From Callorhinus ursinus (taxonomy: Eukaryota; Chordata; Mammalia; Carnivora; Otariidae), in the NCBI RefSeq assembly GCF_003265705.1, contig NW_020312785.1, positions 19,744,968 through 19,808,967 of the forward strand: a stretch of DNA of 64,000 nucleotides, read 5' to 3'. This document shows, piece after piece, positions 10,750 through 22,745 of the stretch. The translations under genes were made by a program, and so were the position numbers. Each line of letters opens with the position of its first letter. Within the stretch, counting starts at the first letter, position 1. The notes below the pieces were generated by a model that saw only the letters and a list, made by a program, of their open reading frames with translations, did no database searches and was not told the DNA's origin.

Positions 10750-12924
10750 TCTCCCTCTCTGTGATTTCACACTACTTTGTGTTATGGTTCTACTATCATT
10801 TACTCTGGTCTCCTATGAATGAATGGCCGTTTGGGTTATTTCTATGTATTGCTATTGTGTATAATGACGCATATGTAACTTTGGTTTTGTATTTGTGGGA
10901 CGGTAGCTTCAGGCAAATTCCTAGAAGTGGGTTTGTTGTGTCAAAGGGTAAACACATGAGTAGTTTTGCTAGACATTGCCAAATTCCTGCCAGTGAGTTT
11001 GTACTGTGTTGCACTCCCATGAGCAATTTGTGAATGCTGGTTTCTCCATAGTGGGGTGTTAGGCTTTAAAATTTGTGCCAGTCTGATAGTTAAGAAATTG
11101 TATCACACAGCCGACTTAATTAGTATTTCTCCTAATTTGAGTAAAGTTGAATACTTATCTCATAAACACCAGAGGTAAATCTTTTTTTCCAGAACTATGT
11201 ATCTGTGGTTTTGCCCATTTTTCTCTCAGCTTTTGGTATTTTTTTTTTTAAGATTTTATTTATTTATTCATGAGAGACAGGGAGAGAGAGAGAGAGGGGC
11301 AGAGGGAGAAGCAGGCTCCCAAGGAGCAGGGAACCTGATGCGGGACTCGATCCCAGGACCCTGGGATCATGACCTGAGCCGAAGGCAGACTCTTAACCAT
11401 CTGAGCCACCCAGGCCCCCTCAGCTTTTGGTATTTTTCCCTTGTTAGTGAAAAATTTGTTATGTATTAGGAAATCAGTCCTTCATGTGACACCTGAGTTT
11501 TGTTTTGTTTTGTTTTGTGGCGTCATTTTTTTAGGTTTGGCTTATGGTTTCTTCAACATTCGATTTGTTTCTGTTTAGTAAAATTTACCAACCTTTTCTT
11601 TTATTGCAACTGGATTGTGAATCTAGTTAAAAAGGTTTTCCCCGGTCTAAGATTATGAAATATTCACCCATGTTTTCTGCTAATACTCATATGGTCTCAT
11701 TATTTACACTTCCATTTCAGATTTGGAATTTTTTCTGGTGCATTGTGTAAGTTGGAATCCAGTTTTATCTTTTTTCCAAATGGTTGTCCAGCTGTCCCAA
11801 ATTTATAAAAAGGCCAGGTTTTCCCCAGTAATTGGAGATATTACTTATACAACATTTTCATAGACACTTGCATGTATTGCTAGGTTTTCTATTGGTGTAT
11901 TTATGGGCCCGTATCACACTTTTTTAACTGAGACTTAATAGCATATTTTAATACCTGATAAGATTACTTTTCCTTTATTGTTCTTCTTTTCCAGAACTTT
12001 CCAAGCTATTCTTGCATGTTTATTTTTTCATATGATCTTCAAAAACATCCTGATCAGGGATGTCTGTGTGTGGAGGGATGGGGGGAATTGTACAAAATTT
12101 ATACATTCAATTGAAAAAAAATTGATATCTTTATGATACTAGATACTGGATAATGGAAAATATCCAAGGACAAGTACCTCCTTCCATTTGTTTCAGTCTC
12201 TGTCTCTATCAGAAGTACTTTTAAGTTTTCATCATATATGTTCTGCTCATGTCTTGTTAAGTTTATTCCTAAATATCAGGACAGAGGGGAAGAATTATAA
12301 GAGAAATTTTCTATGGCAACTTCTAATTGTTTATTGTCTATACATATAGAAGTTATTGGTTTGTAGGTAAATTTTATATTCTCTGCCATATCTAAATGTT
12401 GTTTGTGTTAGTTTTGTTTAGATTCTGAATTTTTAAAGCTTTCTTTGAGATATAGCCCATGAGTAAATTTGGTAAAAAGGTATGCTGGAAAAGGAGGAAT
12501 GTTCAATTTTTAAAGTAGAAATTTCAATATATCTATAAACTGATGCTTAATAATTCTAATAGTCAATGATCTATGTTAATTTCTATGTATTTGAATTGAC
12601 AGTCTATTCATCTCTTTTAATATTTCCCTCCAAAATTATATTTCTCCAAATTTCCCCCTTTGTAAAAATAAATTTTGCTCTGCTACTTTGAATCTGTTAC
12701 TTGGCAAATAATAATTTGTCTCTAATGTATCTTCATTGTGCACTGTAATTGTTGTCAAGGTAAATATGTGGTTCATATTTTTTCTCAAAGAACATTACCA
12801 TTCTAATTCATTTTTTTCGGTTTCAACAAACAAATTTTCGCTCTGTTTTGTTTAAGTTCTCCATTTACTATTTGTTTTAAGTATATTTCTTCTGGGGATA
12901 TGTTTATTTTTGTGGCTATCATAT
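10750..12924 (-). mobile_element. L1 LINE remnant (old L1M class), antisense
   Basis: Typical antisense L1 order: 'gggttatttctatgtattgc', 'aattcctagaagtgggtttg', 'ttgccaaattcctgccag', then after a SINE 'aaatggttgtccagctgtcc', 'gtatttatgggcccgtatc' and 'gttaagtttattcctaaata'. It covers the 3'UTR and C-terminal ORF2 region, with many stops and indels. It is split by the Can-SINE at 11241. Confidence 0.8.
11241..11418 (-). mobile_element. Can-SINE nested in L1
   Basis: Poly-T, AGATTTTATTTATTTATTC, GA-rich body and tRNA-like head ending in GAGCCACCCAG. The duplication ctcagcttttggtattttt (11225-11243 and 11419-11437) fixes the insertion. The 19-bp repeat is perfect, so the insertion is relatively recent. 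Confidence 0.95.
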
Positions 12925-14864
12925 AATTTTACTACATGTTTTCAAACTTAATAGCTATCACACTAAATTTTTTCCCCAAAGTGGATGTGGTGTTGATTCC
13001 TACCAGCAGCCAAGGAGAGCTCCAAGTGCATCATATTTTTGTAAAACTCTATAATTTTTGCCCATCTGATGACCATAAAATGGATTCTTGTGAGGGTTTT
13101 TTTGGTTTTTGTTTTTCGTTTTTGAACACGTTTTTAAATATTTTCTTGAAAAATATGTCTTTCACTTCTGCAAACTGCTTGTTTAGAGACTTGCTTGTAT
13201 TTGCCCTGCTGATGTTTAGGAGCTCTTGGAAATATTCTAGATGCTAATTCTCTGTTAATTATATTAATTGGGAATATTTCCTACCAGTTTTGGGGCTCCA
13301 TTTTATTTTTTCATCAATCTTTCTTTCATGGCTTGTGCCTTTCTGTATCTTGTTTAAAAATCCTTCCCTGGGGTTCTTAAAGATCATCCCCAATATTTTC
13401 TTCTGAAATTTTGCAGTGTTTCTTTTTTGCTTTTAAGTTTTTGATAGATCTGGAATCGACTTTTTTTGCAATGGTGTGGAGTAGGCATAAACTTTAATGT
13501 TTTTCTGTGAGATTAACCAATTTTTCCTGCACTCTGTATTTAATAGTCAATATTTTCCCTACCGATTTAAAATGACACTTCTCTTTTATATTAAATTTCC
13601 TTTAAGGGTTTATTCATGAACTTTCTATTTTGCTCTATTGGCTTCTTTGTTTTAGCCTATCTTAAAATTATAGAGTGTTATGTTTTATTGCTTTATAATA
13701 AAGCTTGATATCTGGTGGGAAATTTATTTCAGTTTTCTTGGCTATTGACTACTCATTACTTTTCATGTAAATTTTAGCGGCTTGTCGAGACTTATAAAAA
13801 CACTTGTTGGGCTTTGTATTTGAATTTTTCTTGTTTCTATGCATTAAATTTGTGCAAAATAAATATATCCACTATATTAGGTCATCTTACCCATGAATAT
13901 GGCAATTCATCCTTTATTTAGGTTGTCTTTAATGTGATTTTCCCACAGGTCCTATGATTTGTTCTTAGTTGTGCTATTTGTTCTTATTTTGGTATGAATA
14001 GTCAATTACCTTTTAATGAAATTGAAAAGGCAAGAAAAATGCCATATATGCAGGCATATTTAACATTTCTGGCGCACTTCTCCTCTTTGGGTAGATTTGG
14101 TTTCCTGCTTATTATCATTTTTCTTCAGCCTGGAGAATTTTTCTTTTTTTAACATTCCTTATGATGGGGCTCTACTGGCAATGAATAAAGTTGTTTGTAA
14201 TATTCTCTTATTTTTTTCCCATGAGTCTAGGATTTTTAGTGATTCCCCTGCTTTCACTACTAATATGGATAACTTCTGTTTTCTCTTATTTTCTTCATCA
14301 GTCCAGCTGGACGTTTGTTAACTTAATTGATCTTTGCAGAGAACCAACTTTTGCTTTTGATGACTTAACTGTATTATATATTTTTTTCTATTTCTTTGAC
14401 TTTGTTATTATCTTTATTATTTTCTTCATTCTACTTACTTTGTGTTTCTTTGGTTTTCTTTTTCCAATTTAAGGTAGAAGCTTAGATCATTTAGACTTTT
14501 CTTCTTTACTAACACAGGCATTTAAGATATAATTTTACCTCTAGGCCCTGTACTAGATGAATTTTACAAAGTTTGTATGTTGTATTTTCATTATCTTTCT
14601 GTTTAGAATTTTTCCTAACTTCTCTTGTTATTTTTCTCTTGACTCATGAGTTATTTAGAATTCATTTAGCTATTTTTTTTCTGAAAATCTTTTAAATTTT
14701 AATTTTTGAGGAATATATTTGATTTGCTGGATATAGTATTTAATTGTAATTATATATTTTTTCTTTTCAGCATTTTAAAAATATCATTTTGTCATCTCCT
14801 AGTTTGTTTTGTTTCCAGTAAGAACTTGATTGTGATTCTTTCTCCGTTTCCCTCTGTTTGTTAT

Positions 14865-14867
<3 letters not shown>

Positions 14868-14900
<33 letters not shown>

Positions 14901-14903
14901 CCC
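14868..14903. repeat. Poly-C tract (32 C, one G, 3 C)
   Basis: Thirty-two consecutive cytosines at 14868-14899, then G and CCC, inside the L1 relic. The neighbours are T-rich L1 sequence with no other C bias. The exact length is unlikely to be reliable in an assembly. Confidence 0.95.
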
Positions 14904-15203
14904 ACTCTTAAAATTTTCTCTTTGTCAGTGTTTTTAAGAAATTTTATTATGACTTGGCTTGTGGCTTTTCTTGTGTTTATTTTCTTGTGGTTCAATGAGA
15001 TTCTTGGATCTATATGTTGATATTTTTCAGCAAATATAAAAAATGTTCACTCAGTCTTTCTTTAAATATGTTTTCCGACCCCTGAATCCTTCATGGGATC
15101 CAATTACTTGCTTGTTAGATCGCTTTATATTATCCTACAGGGCAGTAAGTCTCTGCTTTGTTTTTTCATTTGTCTGTTTCAGCATTTCTTTTTCTATTTT
15201 CTT

Positions 15204-15414
15204 TTCTTTTTTTTTTTTTAAAGATTTTATTTATTTATTTATTTGACAGAGAGAGACACAGCGAAAGAGGGAACACAAGCAGGGGGGAGTGGGAGAGGGA
15301 GAAGCAGGCTTCCTCTGAGCAGGGAGCCCAACGCGGGGCTCAATCCCATGACCCTGGGATCATGACCCGAGCCGAAGGCAGACACATAACCGACTGAGCC
15401 ACCCAGGCACCCCT
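15204..15414 (-). mobile_element. Can-SINE nested in L1
   Basis: Complete element: poly-T, ATTTATTTATTTATTTGACAG, GA-rich body, and a head ending in GAGCCACCCAGGCACCCC. The target duplication ctttttctattttctt lies at 15188-15203 and 15415-15430 (16 bp, perfect). Confidence 0.95.
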
Positions 15415-15876
15415 CTTTTTCTATTTTCTTAGATTAGTTTCTATTGTCCTATCAGCGAGTTCTCTCCTTTTTTCTCTTGCAGTATATAGTTTGTTTTTAC
15501 ACTTATCTAGAAATATTTTCATTTCAGATATTGAATTTTTCAGCTCTAGATGTTCTAATTTTAATATATAATCTCCATTTCTGCCTTCATTTCCTTTAAA
15601 GTTTGATCATACATGTAAAATTTATTTCAACCTCACCAGGCAATTCACTTACTTACAGAACAGCTTGATCTTTTCAAGCTTTTAAAAAATGCTTTGCTAT
15701 GGTGGGTCTAGTGTAGTTTTTACTAAAATGCTACTTTAATTCTACATCTAAACACATAAGCTTTCTGGGATCCCTACTGGATGCCTAGCATATCCAGTGA
15801 GCTCGCTCCATTCCAGCTGGTTGGAACTTGAATATCTCCATGTGCTTCCAGTCCATGTGCTTCAGTTGTTGTTCAG

Positions 15877-16241
15877 TGCTATGGTGTGAATGCTTGTGTC
15901 CCCTCAAAGTTCATATGTTGAAATCCTAATGCCCAATACAATGGTATTAGGAAGTGGGGACTTTGGGAGTTGCTTGGGTCATGGGGACAGAGCCCTCATG
16001 AATGAGATAAGTGCCTTATTAAAAGAGGCTCTAGAGAGCCTTTGCCCTTTCCATCATGTGAGGGCACAATGAGAAGTCATTGGGTATGAATTAGGAAGAA
16101 AGCCTTCACCAGAATATGGCCATGCTGGTACCTTGATCTTGGACTTGCCTAGCGTCTGGGACTGCAAGAAATAAATTTCTGTGGTTTATAAGCTACTCAG
16201 TCTGAGGTATTTTGTTATAGCAGTTCAAATGGACTAAGACA
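15877..16241 (+). repeat. 5' LTR of the MaLR element
   Basis: 365 bp, TG at the start and CA at the end. Landmarks: 'gttcatatgttgaaatccta', 'gtattaggaagtggggac', 'cctcatgaatgagataagtg', a TATA-like 'ttattaaaagaggc', an AATAAA polyadenylation signal at 'gcaagaaataaatttc', and the terminal 'ggactaagaca'. Close to the MLT1A/B type. Confidence 0.85.
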
Positions 16242-17704
16242 GAAAATTGGTATTAAGAAGTGGGGGTATTTCTGTAACAAATATCTAATAATGTGGAAGT
16301 GGTTTTGGAATGGGTAATGGATAGAGGCTGGATGGGTTTGGAGGTACATGTTGGAACAAGCCCTTGTTGCCATGAACGGAACTTTAAAGGCAATTCTGAT
16401 CAGAGCCCAAAAGGAAAGGAGACCTATAGAGAAAGTCTGAATCTTCTTAAAGAATACTTAAGTGGTTGTGAACAGAATGTTGGTAGAAATATAGATGGTA
16501 AAGGTCATTCTAATGAGATCTCAGATAAAAATGAGGAATATGTTATTGGACATGGCAGAAATGTCATCCTTGTTCTAAAGTGGCAAAGAGCTTGGCTGAA
16601 TTGTGTTCATATCCTAGTGTCTTGTAAAAAGTAGAACCTGTGAGCGATGAAATAGGATATTTGGCTGAAGCTATTTCTAAGCAAAGTATTAAAGGTACAG
16701 CTTGGCTTCTCTTGAATGCTTATAGTAAAATGAGAGACAAAAAATGATGTAAAGGTGGAATTACCAAAAAGGAAGCAGAACTTAAAATTTTAGAAAATTC
16801 TCAGCCTATCCCTATTGCATGAAATGAGAAAGTGTGTTTGGAAGAAGACACTAAGAGTGTGACCAAGTGACCCTCCGATAAGGAGATGCATATGAGTGTG
16901 AACAACAAACTTAATCAGTCACCCCAGCAGGAAAACAGCCAATATAAACTGAAGAGAAAGGAGACAGAAAGGAATGAAGGAAAGTTGTCAGACTTGTTAG
17001 GTTTTACAGGACAGAACCACAAAGTTACTGAGCTGTGTATGTGCAAAACTCTTTATGACAGAAGTAGGACCCCAAAGGTGATTTAGAGGTTATTAGAACT
17101 GCCTCATCAATTTCAAAACTGGGGGACATTGCCTGGGTTTCAACAGGCTAGACAAACCCCACCCAAAGCTGTGGAGGCCAGACTCCTACCCAGCAGAGTC
17201 ATGGGGCATGACTACCTCCACCTAGCTTTTGAAAGATGTATCTGCTTGGAGCTGTGGGTGCACAACTTCAGTGAGGGAGAGACCACTGCATAGAGGCGAT
17301 GCTCAGAGGAGCCGTAGGAATGGGGCCACCCCCGGAACCCCAGCCTGGGAGGGCCATAGGCATGTGACCAATCCACGAGAGCTGCAAAATGCAAACTGAG
17401 CCGTGCCCAGCAAAGCTGTGGGGGCAGGACTGTCCCTCTAATGGGTTTGCTAGGGACCTGTTACCTCTTTCTTCTTTTCTAATGTTCCCCTCTGGAATGG
17501 AATAGGGTGTTCATCCTGTTCCCCTGCTGCCCCTGTATTTTGGAAGCACACAACTTGTTTGACTTCACAGGTTCACAGCTGGAAAGCAATTTGCTTCAGG
17601 ATGAATCCTCTTATCCATATCTGACTTAGATAATATTCAGATAAGACTTTGACTTACACTTTTGATTTGATGCTGGTACAAGTTAAAACGTTCGGGACTA
17701 TTAG
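16242..17704 (+). mobile_element. Internal region of the MaLR element
   Basis: Opens just after the 5' LTR with 'attggtattaagaagtgggg' and closes with 'gatttgatgctggtac', both usual for MaLR internal sequence. In this family it is a remnant of gag-like sequence with no functional polymerase. Stops and frameshifts occur throughout. Confidence 0.75.
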
Positions 17705-17810
17705 AACTGTAAGAAATAAGTTTCTAGAAACCATAGAAAATGAGTTTCTATTGTTTATACGCTACCCAGTTCCTGGTATTTTGTTATGGTCCCCGAAACG
17801 GACTAAGACT
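17705..17810 (+). repeat. Truncated 3' LTR with small internal duplication
   Basis: Aligns only to the last quarter of the 5' LTR (from the 'ctgcaagaaataaatttc' region). The first roughly 260-300 bases are missing. Within it, 'gaaataagtttcta' is followed about 26 bases later by 'gaaaatgagtttcta', a local tandem duplication. Confidence 0.75.
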
Positions 17811-18305
17811 TTCAGTTTATCATTACCTACTATGTTTTCTTTCTCCAGGAGTTTTTTGTTCTGCCTGGGGCATCTCACCCTACACAGTGCAACTTAACAT
17901 TTACCAAAGACTCAAGGGAGCCTCTATGCAGATTTTGGGGGATATTTCTCTGAATAATTTTTTTTTTTCTTTCCACTTAGCCTCACAGATTCTAGTTGTC
18001 TAATCCTCCCCAAGTTCTGTTCTATGTTTCTTCAATTTAGGCAGACCGTTGTGGTTTGCACTGGGTTCCCCTTCCTTGCACCACAGCCTAGAAAGTAGCT
18101 CTGAGAAGAAACCTGGGAAATCACAGGGCTCACCTCATCGTTTCCCTCCTTGCAGAGATCACAGTCTTGTAGTGGGTTTTGTTTGTTTGTTTGTTTGCTT
18201 TTGTCCAAAGTCTAAAATTACTTGGTTTGTGTATTTTGTTCACTCTAAATTGTTTATATCAGAAGGGCTGATCCAGTACTAGTTACTCCATCATGACCCA
18301 AAGCA
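17811..18305 (-). mobile_element. Probable continuation of antisense L1 relic
   Basis: 'gcatctcaccctacacag', 'agggagcctctatgcagat' and 'tatatcagaagggctgatcc' then 'agtactagttactccatcat' resemble the 5' part of L1M-class elements read antisense. It follows the MaLR insertion and would be the far side of the L1 at 12925-15640. Includes (GTTT)n at 18179-18200. Uncertain. Confidence 0.4.
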
Positions 18306-20349
18306 GAAGTTCTCTGCAAAGCACTTTATTCTTCAAAGAAATAGAGACTATTATTGTTAGGAAAAAAGTCTCAAGGATTATCAATAGGTCAGCCTGCCCC
18401 ACTCCCATAGGACTTGAGTTTCCTTTTTGAAATATTCAATAAATGGCTCTTTAGACAATATTGAATCTCCTCCAGTAATGATGAGACCATGATTTCCAAG
18501 GGAAGCTTACATCTCAGGCTGGTAGGAAAGTCTTCAGCCTCATGAGCAGAACTCTCTCTCTCTGTAACTTCTCCATCATCCTTGTTCTATTTCTCAAGTG
18601 CACACATAGAGGGTTTACCCTCTCTTCCCCTAAACAGTCCTACACACAGTTGACCACAGCATCATGTCCCAGCACTTCTCCAGACTAAACATGCTCAGTG
18701 CTTACAGATTGAGCAGGTAAGTTCGCAAAAAAACAACTGTTCTTTATTCTCCTCCTTGCCCTTGAGTATATGCCCCAAGACTTTTGAAGTCTCAGGAGAA
18801 AAGGCCCTCTGAAGCCCTCTTGCACTCTTAGCTTGAATCGGATATGCCTAATTTGATCTAAGGATCACTCAGCTGTTGCAAACACGCTGGGTCATTAGCA
18901 TCTTTCAGCATCTCCAAGGACCATGGGCAAAGACCCTTTTCCTATCTGTGTGACCCAGAAAACCACTCCTGACCAAGCTTTCAAATGGAGCTACAGAACA
19001 AGTAAATAACTCCTTCCTTAACTGGGAAATGGGAACTTGAAGAGAGGGAGGAAATTATAATTCTATTGAAGTATATGTCTCCATTTCCTAAATGATAACT
19101 TTAAGAATAAAATTGGACATAAAATTTCAGGCCTCTAAAAGTCAGTTAACAACGATGAGGCATACTTTATGATTCAATGTCATTCATTGCTTTAGTTTAT
19201 CCTAATATTGAGATTTCAGCACTTTGATTTTATTCTAAAATTAGGATTAATCTTCCTTAATAAATGTCTTATAGTCAAGTTGAAAAAGTACATTGTCTTG
19301 CAAAACATGTTCACCTGCATCTCTTCATTTCTAATAAGGACATGTCTGGGGGCAGTGGGCATCACAGCCTAAACCTGACAGTTGTTCTAATTGGTTTCTA
19401 ATTCATTTCTTTAGGCTGCGCCTTATTTCTTTTGGTCCCCAGGTCTGTACTAATCTGCATAACAGCATTAACAGAACATTGTGAAAAATAATTCTCACTC
19501 ATTAAAAAAAAAATGCAGATGCTAAATGTCACGCATTTACATTTTGAAACAGTGACTTCCTTCAATCTATTTTATCTTATTTAACTTTTTAAAAAATGAT
19601 TTCCCAAGGGCTAAAGTGTAGGAAAATCTTAGTAAGTAACTTTACCTCAGGCACTTTTTTTGTTTTTTTAATTGCACAGAGAGAGCAGTTCCACCAAAGT
19701 GTCTCCTTATTAGCATGTAATATTTTATTATGGCTGCGATTGGTTCTGCAACTGAGGAGAACCTATACACATTTTTTGTTTTCTAAGACAGAATAGTTGA
19801 TGGCTAATACTTGTTTTCTCTTCACAGACTCTTTCTTTGCCCAATTATACTTGTCTCGTAAACCCTTTGCTTCTTTACATAATGATTAGGCTTTAGGATT
19901 TAGATCTGATGTTGGAGTCAGATATTTGGTTATTCAGTTCTACTATCCATAGAGAAGAAACATTTTTCAGTGGCTTATGGTAAAGAAGAGGAAAGAGAAG
20001 ATTTGAAGTGTCTGATTTTTTGCAGCCTGTTATATTTTCTTGTCACTCCAAGCCATGAATGAAAAAAAAAAAAAAGTTGATCAGAAGATGGGCCTGGGAG
20101 TTATCCTGAAGGAGGGCTTGGCTAGCTACTGCAGGCTTTAACCAGGCAAGGGACCAGAAAATGAACAGCAAGGAGTAACCTGCAACTTCTATCGTCTGAT
20201 CTTTGCCTTATTTTTCTAATACTTGCTGAATGTAGGTGACTGAATCCATAGCCACTTATCAGCACCAGCTAGAGGTCAAGAGCTTTCTAACTTTAGTGAA
20301 TTTTCATTAACTTCTCAGGCTCTATGCCACTTTCAACTTTTCCTTTTTC
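18306..20349. other. No recognised gene or repeat
   Basis: Long unique-looking stretch with a poly-A run near 20059-20075 and a CT run near 18553-18563. The only sizeable frame is 66 codons (19596-19796) and is unconvincing. Confidence 0.5.
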
Positions 20350-20700
20350 AACCTACCAAATACATTGCATACCTACTGTGGGCCAAACCTCATGCTAGGG
20401 GCGGAAGATGCAAAGGTAAATGTCAAGATCCCTGCTTTGAAAGAGGTCACAGATAAGACAACAAAACTGAGAGTTGAAACAGAGTTTAATAAGGCTTAAG
20501 ACTGAGCTACGCTGGGTCCAAACCTAAATTTTGTTTGGTCAGAGAGAGCTCCCGAAAGGGGTAGCACATGAACTGAACCTTAACACATGAACAGTTAGCT
20601 AGGCAATGCAGGGGTGAAGGCTTCAGAAGAGTGAGAAAAGAAGCATCAGTTACAATGGCGTGGAAATCCAAGGAAGCAAGATGACCTCAGGTAATGCTAA
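20350..20700 (-). mobile_element. L2 LINE 3' fragment
   Basis: 'gcatacctactgtgggcc', 'tcatgctaggggcgg', 'gatccctgctttgaaagagg', 'gtagcacatgaactgaacct' and 'caggggtgaaggcttcag' follow the antisense L2 3' order. Diverged. Confidence 0.6.
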
Positions 20701-20744
20701 GTGGTTTTGTGTGGTGGGGCCACTGGGCATTTGCATCTACATTT

Positions 20745-20850
20745 TAGGTGGTTTGTTCAATGTCCTAAGGTAGTAACTGAGGCTGAATTTAAACCATATC
20801 TTCATGAATCTAAAATCTATGTCTTTAACCCTGACGACCCACACCATATG
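20745..20850 (-). mobile_element. MIR fragment
   Basis: 'gtagtaactgaggctgaatt', 'aaaccatatcttcatgaatc' and 'ctatgtctttaaccctgac' correspond to the tRNA-derived half of MIR read antisense. Short and diverged. Confidence 0.5.
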
Positions 20851-21814
20851 ATTTAAAAGCACACAGCCAAAATTAGGTATTTGGCAATATAAACAGTTTA
20901 GTATTATCCCAATGGGTCTTCTTTTGCAAATAGTCTCAAACAATTTCATCTTGGAGTAATAGACTTGATTTTGCTGTTTATTACAAAAAGTTTTCACTCT
21001 CGTTCCTATGAAAAGTATTATTTGTCTAAAATTTCATGCTTAGCATTTAAAAATAATAAAAGGTCTCACTCAGTTTTATATCAATGACAGTTTAATTGCA
21101 AGGATCTACTTAAACTAGAGTAATAATAGGATTCAACTCAGGTAAAGAATGGAGAATTTGAGCTTTCACTCATCAATACAACTCTATTCTGTAAGAAAAT
21201 AATTTTGTCATCAACTGCCTTAATCTTTTCTCAGATTACCTCAATTACATTTTGTTCATTCTATTATTAGGTTTTTCAGAGACTGAAAGGCACAATTTTG
21301 TTATCATATTTTATTTTAAGTAGATCAGGTTTGTAGACAATTTGGTTGCAGAAACATCAACAGGATTATCTTTCCCATCAAATAAAGGATGATAATCTCA
21401 AGTCTTTGAAGCATGTAGTTCTGGAAGAATAGTTCTGAAAGCAGTAATAAAGTGCGGGGCGGGGTGAGGTGGCGATGGCAAAAGGCCATTGCTTTCCCAG
21501 AAGTTTCCTTCCAAAATCTTAGACCTTGCACAGATATCCAAACACCAATGACCACAAGCAATTGGATTATTTACAGTCTGAGCTGTATTTCAGCCAAGTT
21601 ATTTATTAATTTATTTGTTCATTTTCAGATCAGTGTTTCATGAATTAAACCATGTGTATGTTAAGACAAAAGTTAAATTCACACTACTACTACAGAGCTG
21701 AAAATTTCTACAAAACCAGCTTTGTATTACTTTTTAGAAAATAGCAGTGAAAAATATTTGTATGACACTAGTCTCGTACTTATCAGAACCCAGACATGAT
21801 TTCCTGCCAACATG
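20851..21814. other. No recognised gene or repeat
   Basis: AT-rich unique sequence with one GC-rich spot at 21452-21475. Two overlapping opposite frames (78 and 63 codons) shadow each other and lack domains. Confidence 0.5.
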
Positions 21815-22010
21815 GCTCTGTGAAGGAGCACCATACTGAATTAGGAGAGGTAGGTGCTAGAATTAAATATTTCACCTCTAACTGTAGGAACTTGAATCAG
21901 ATATTCACCTTCTGGGCTTTCATTTTTTATTAAAAAGACACTGTCTAGGCAAGATGTCACTAGGATCCATTCTAACCTTAAATGTTTACAATTCTGATCC
22001 AAAAGGAAGG
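21815..22010 (+). mobile_element. MIR3-like element
   Basis: 'caccatactgaattaggag', 'ctaactgtaggaacttgaat', 'accttctgggctttcatt' and 'gtcactaggatccattctaa' keep the order of MIR3 (tRNA head, conserved core, 3' end). Confidence 0.55.
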
Positions 22011-22139
22011 GATTTAGGTATAACACTCCAGTTTGCTACACCCAACGTCAGATGACACCCACTTACCTCGCAACTTCTGGGGGGGTCCATTACCTTCATG
22101 TTGTTTCACAGAACTTCAGGCTTTTTCTTATCTAGTTAA

Positions 22140-22745
22140 TTTACAAAAGGATGGGTTTGACATATATTTTGGAGATTGAATTGGCAAGATTTGTTGGTGG
22201 TCTGACTGTGGGAATGAAGGAGAAGGAAGTGTCAGAGATGCATGTCAACAATGTTTATGTTCCCCTGGCATAAACCACTGGGTGGATCCTGAAATCAGAA
22301 ACACTGGATGAAAACTGTATTGAAGGAAACTATCAAAAACTTAACTTTCGACTATTTAAGTTTAGGATGCTTCTAAGAACCGAGTGTATATGCAGCTAAA
22401 TATAAAAAATCTACTGTTTAAAAGAGAGGTCAGGCAGAGAGATATAAAATGGAGGTCATCAGCATAATGACATCTTATGATGATACTTTAAACTGGAGAT
22501 ATTGATGAGATTGACTAGGAAAAGAGTGTATATTGTAAAGACCTGAGTTTGGGATTAAGCCCCAAGAAATTCACACATTTAGAGTTCTAGGAGAGGAAGA
22601 TAAACTTGCAAAGGGCCAAAAAAATGTCCAGACAGGCAGAAAGAAATCAGGAAAGTGAGTGTAATAAAAGCCGCTGTCAGAGAAGTATTCAAGAAGGGAA
22701 AAGCCGAATGTATCAAATACTCACTAAGGGAGGAGGTAGAAGCCA
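22140..22745 (-). mobile_element. L2 LINE fragment with reverse-transcriptase region
   Basis: Antisense L2 ORF sequence. The reverse complement of 22455-22469 reads cat tat gct gat gac, His-Tyr-Ala-Asp-Asp, the catalytic YADD box of the L2 reverse transcriptase. Nearby stops and indels show that the frame is dead. It lies close to a plus-strand L2 copy of the same domain. Confidence 0.75.

Larger units (their letters stand above)
12925..15640 (-). mobile_element. Second L1 LINE remnant (old L1M class), antisense
   Basis: The L1 3' region restarts at 'ccccaaagtggatgtggtg' and 'tgattcctaccagcagcc', then runs antisense through ORF2: 'gatctggaatcgac', 'tgctctattggcttctttg', 'ttgatatctggtggg', 'tgatctttgcagagaacc', 'gatttgctggatatagtat'. 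Because the 3' end restarts, this is a separate copy from 10750-12924. It carries a poly-C run and a Can-SINE. Frames of up to 104 codons here are relics. Confidence 0.8.
15877..17810 (+). mobile_element. MaLR (MLT1-type) retroelement with 5' LTR, internal region and truncated 3' LTR
   Basis: An endogenous LTR element of the non-autonomous mammalian MaLR group. The 5' LTR starts TGCTATGG at 15877, and the 3' copy ends GACTAAGACT at 17810. The pentamer ttcag directly flanks both ends (15872-15876 and 17811-17815), as expected for ERVL-type integration. Order inside: LTR, degenerate internal sequence, then only the last part of the 3' LTR. All frames are broken (the longest is 113 codons at 16293-16634), so it encodes nothing intact. 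It sits within antisense L1 sequence, which continues on both sides. Confidence 0.85.

Noticed and set aside
14706..15020. 104-codon frame with a run of prolines
   Set aside because: It crosses the poly-C run inside an antisense L1 relic. Neither strand context is coding.
16293..16634. 113-codon frame as a possible domesticated retroviral gene
   Set aside because: It lies in the internal region of a decayed MaLR element, covers only part of it, starts just after a non-coding leader, and has no recognisable domain or sign of constraint.
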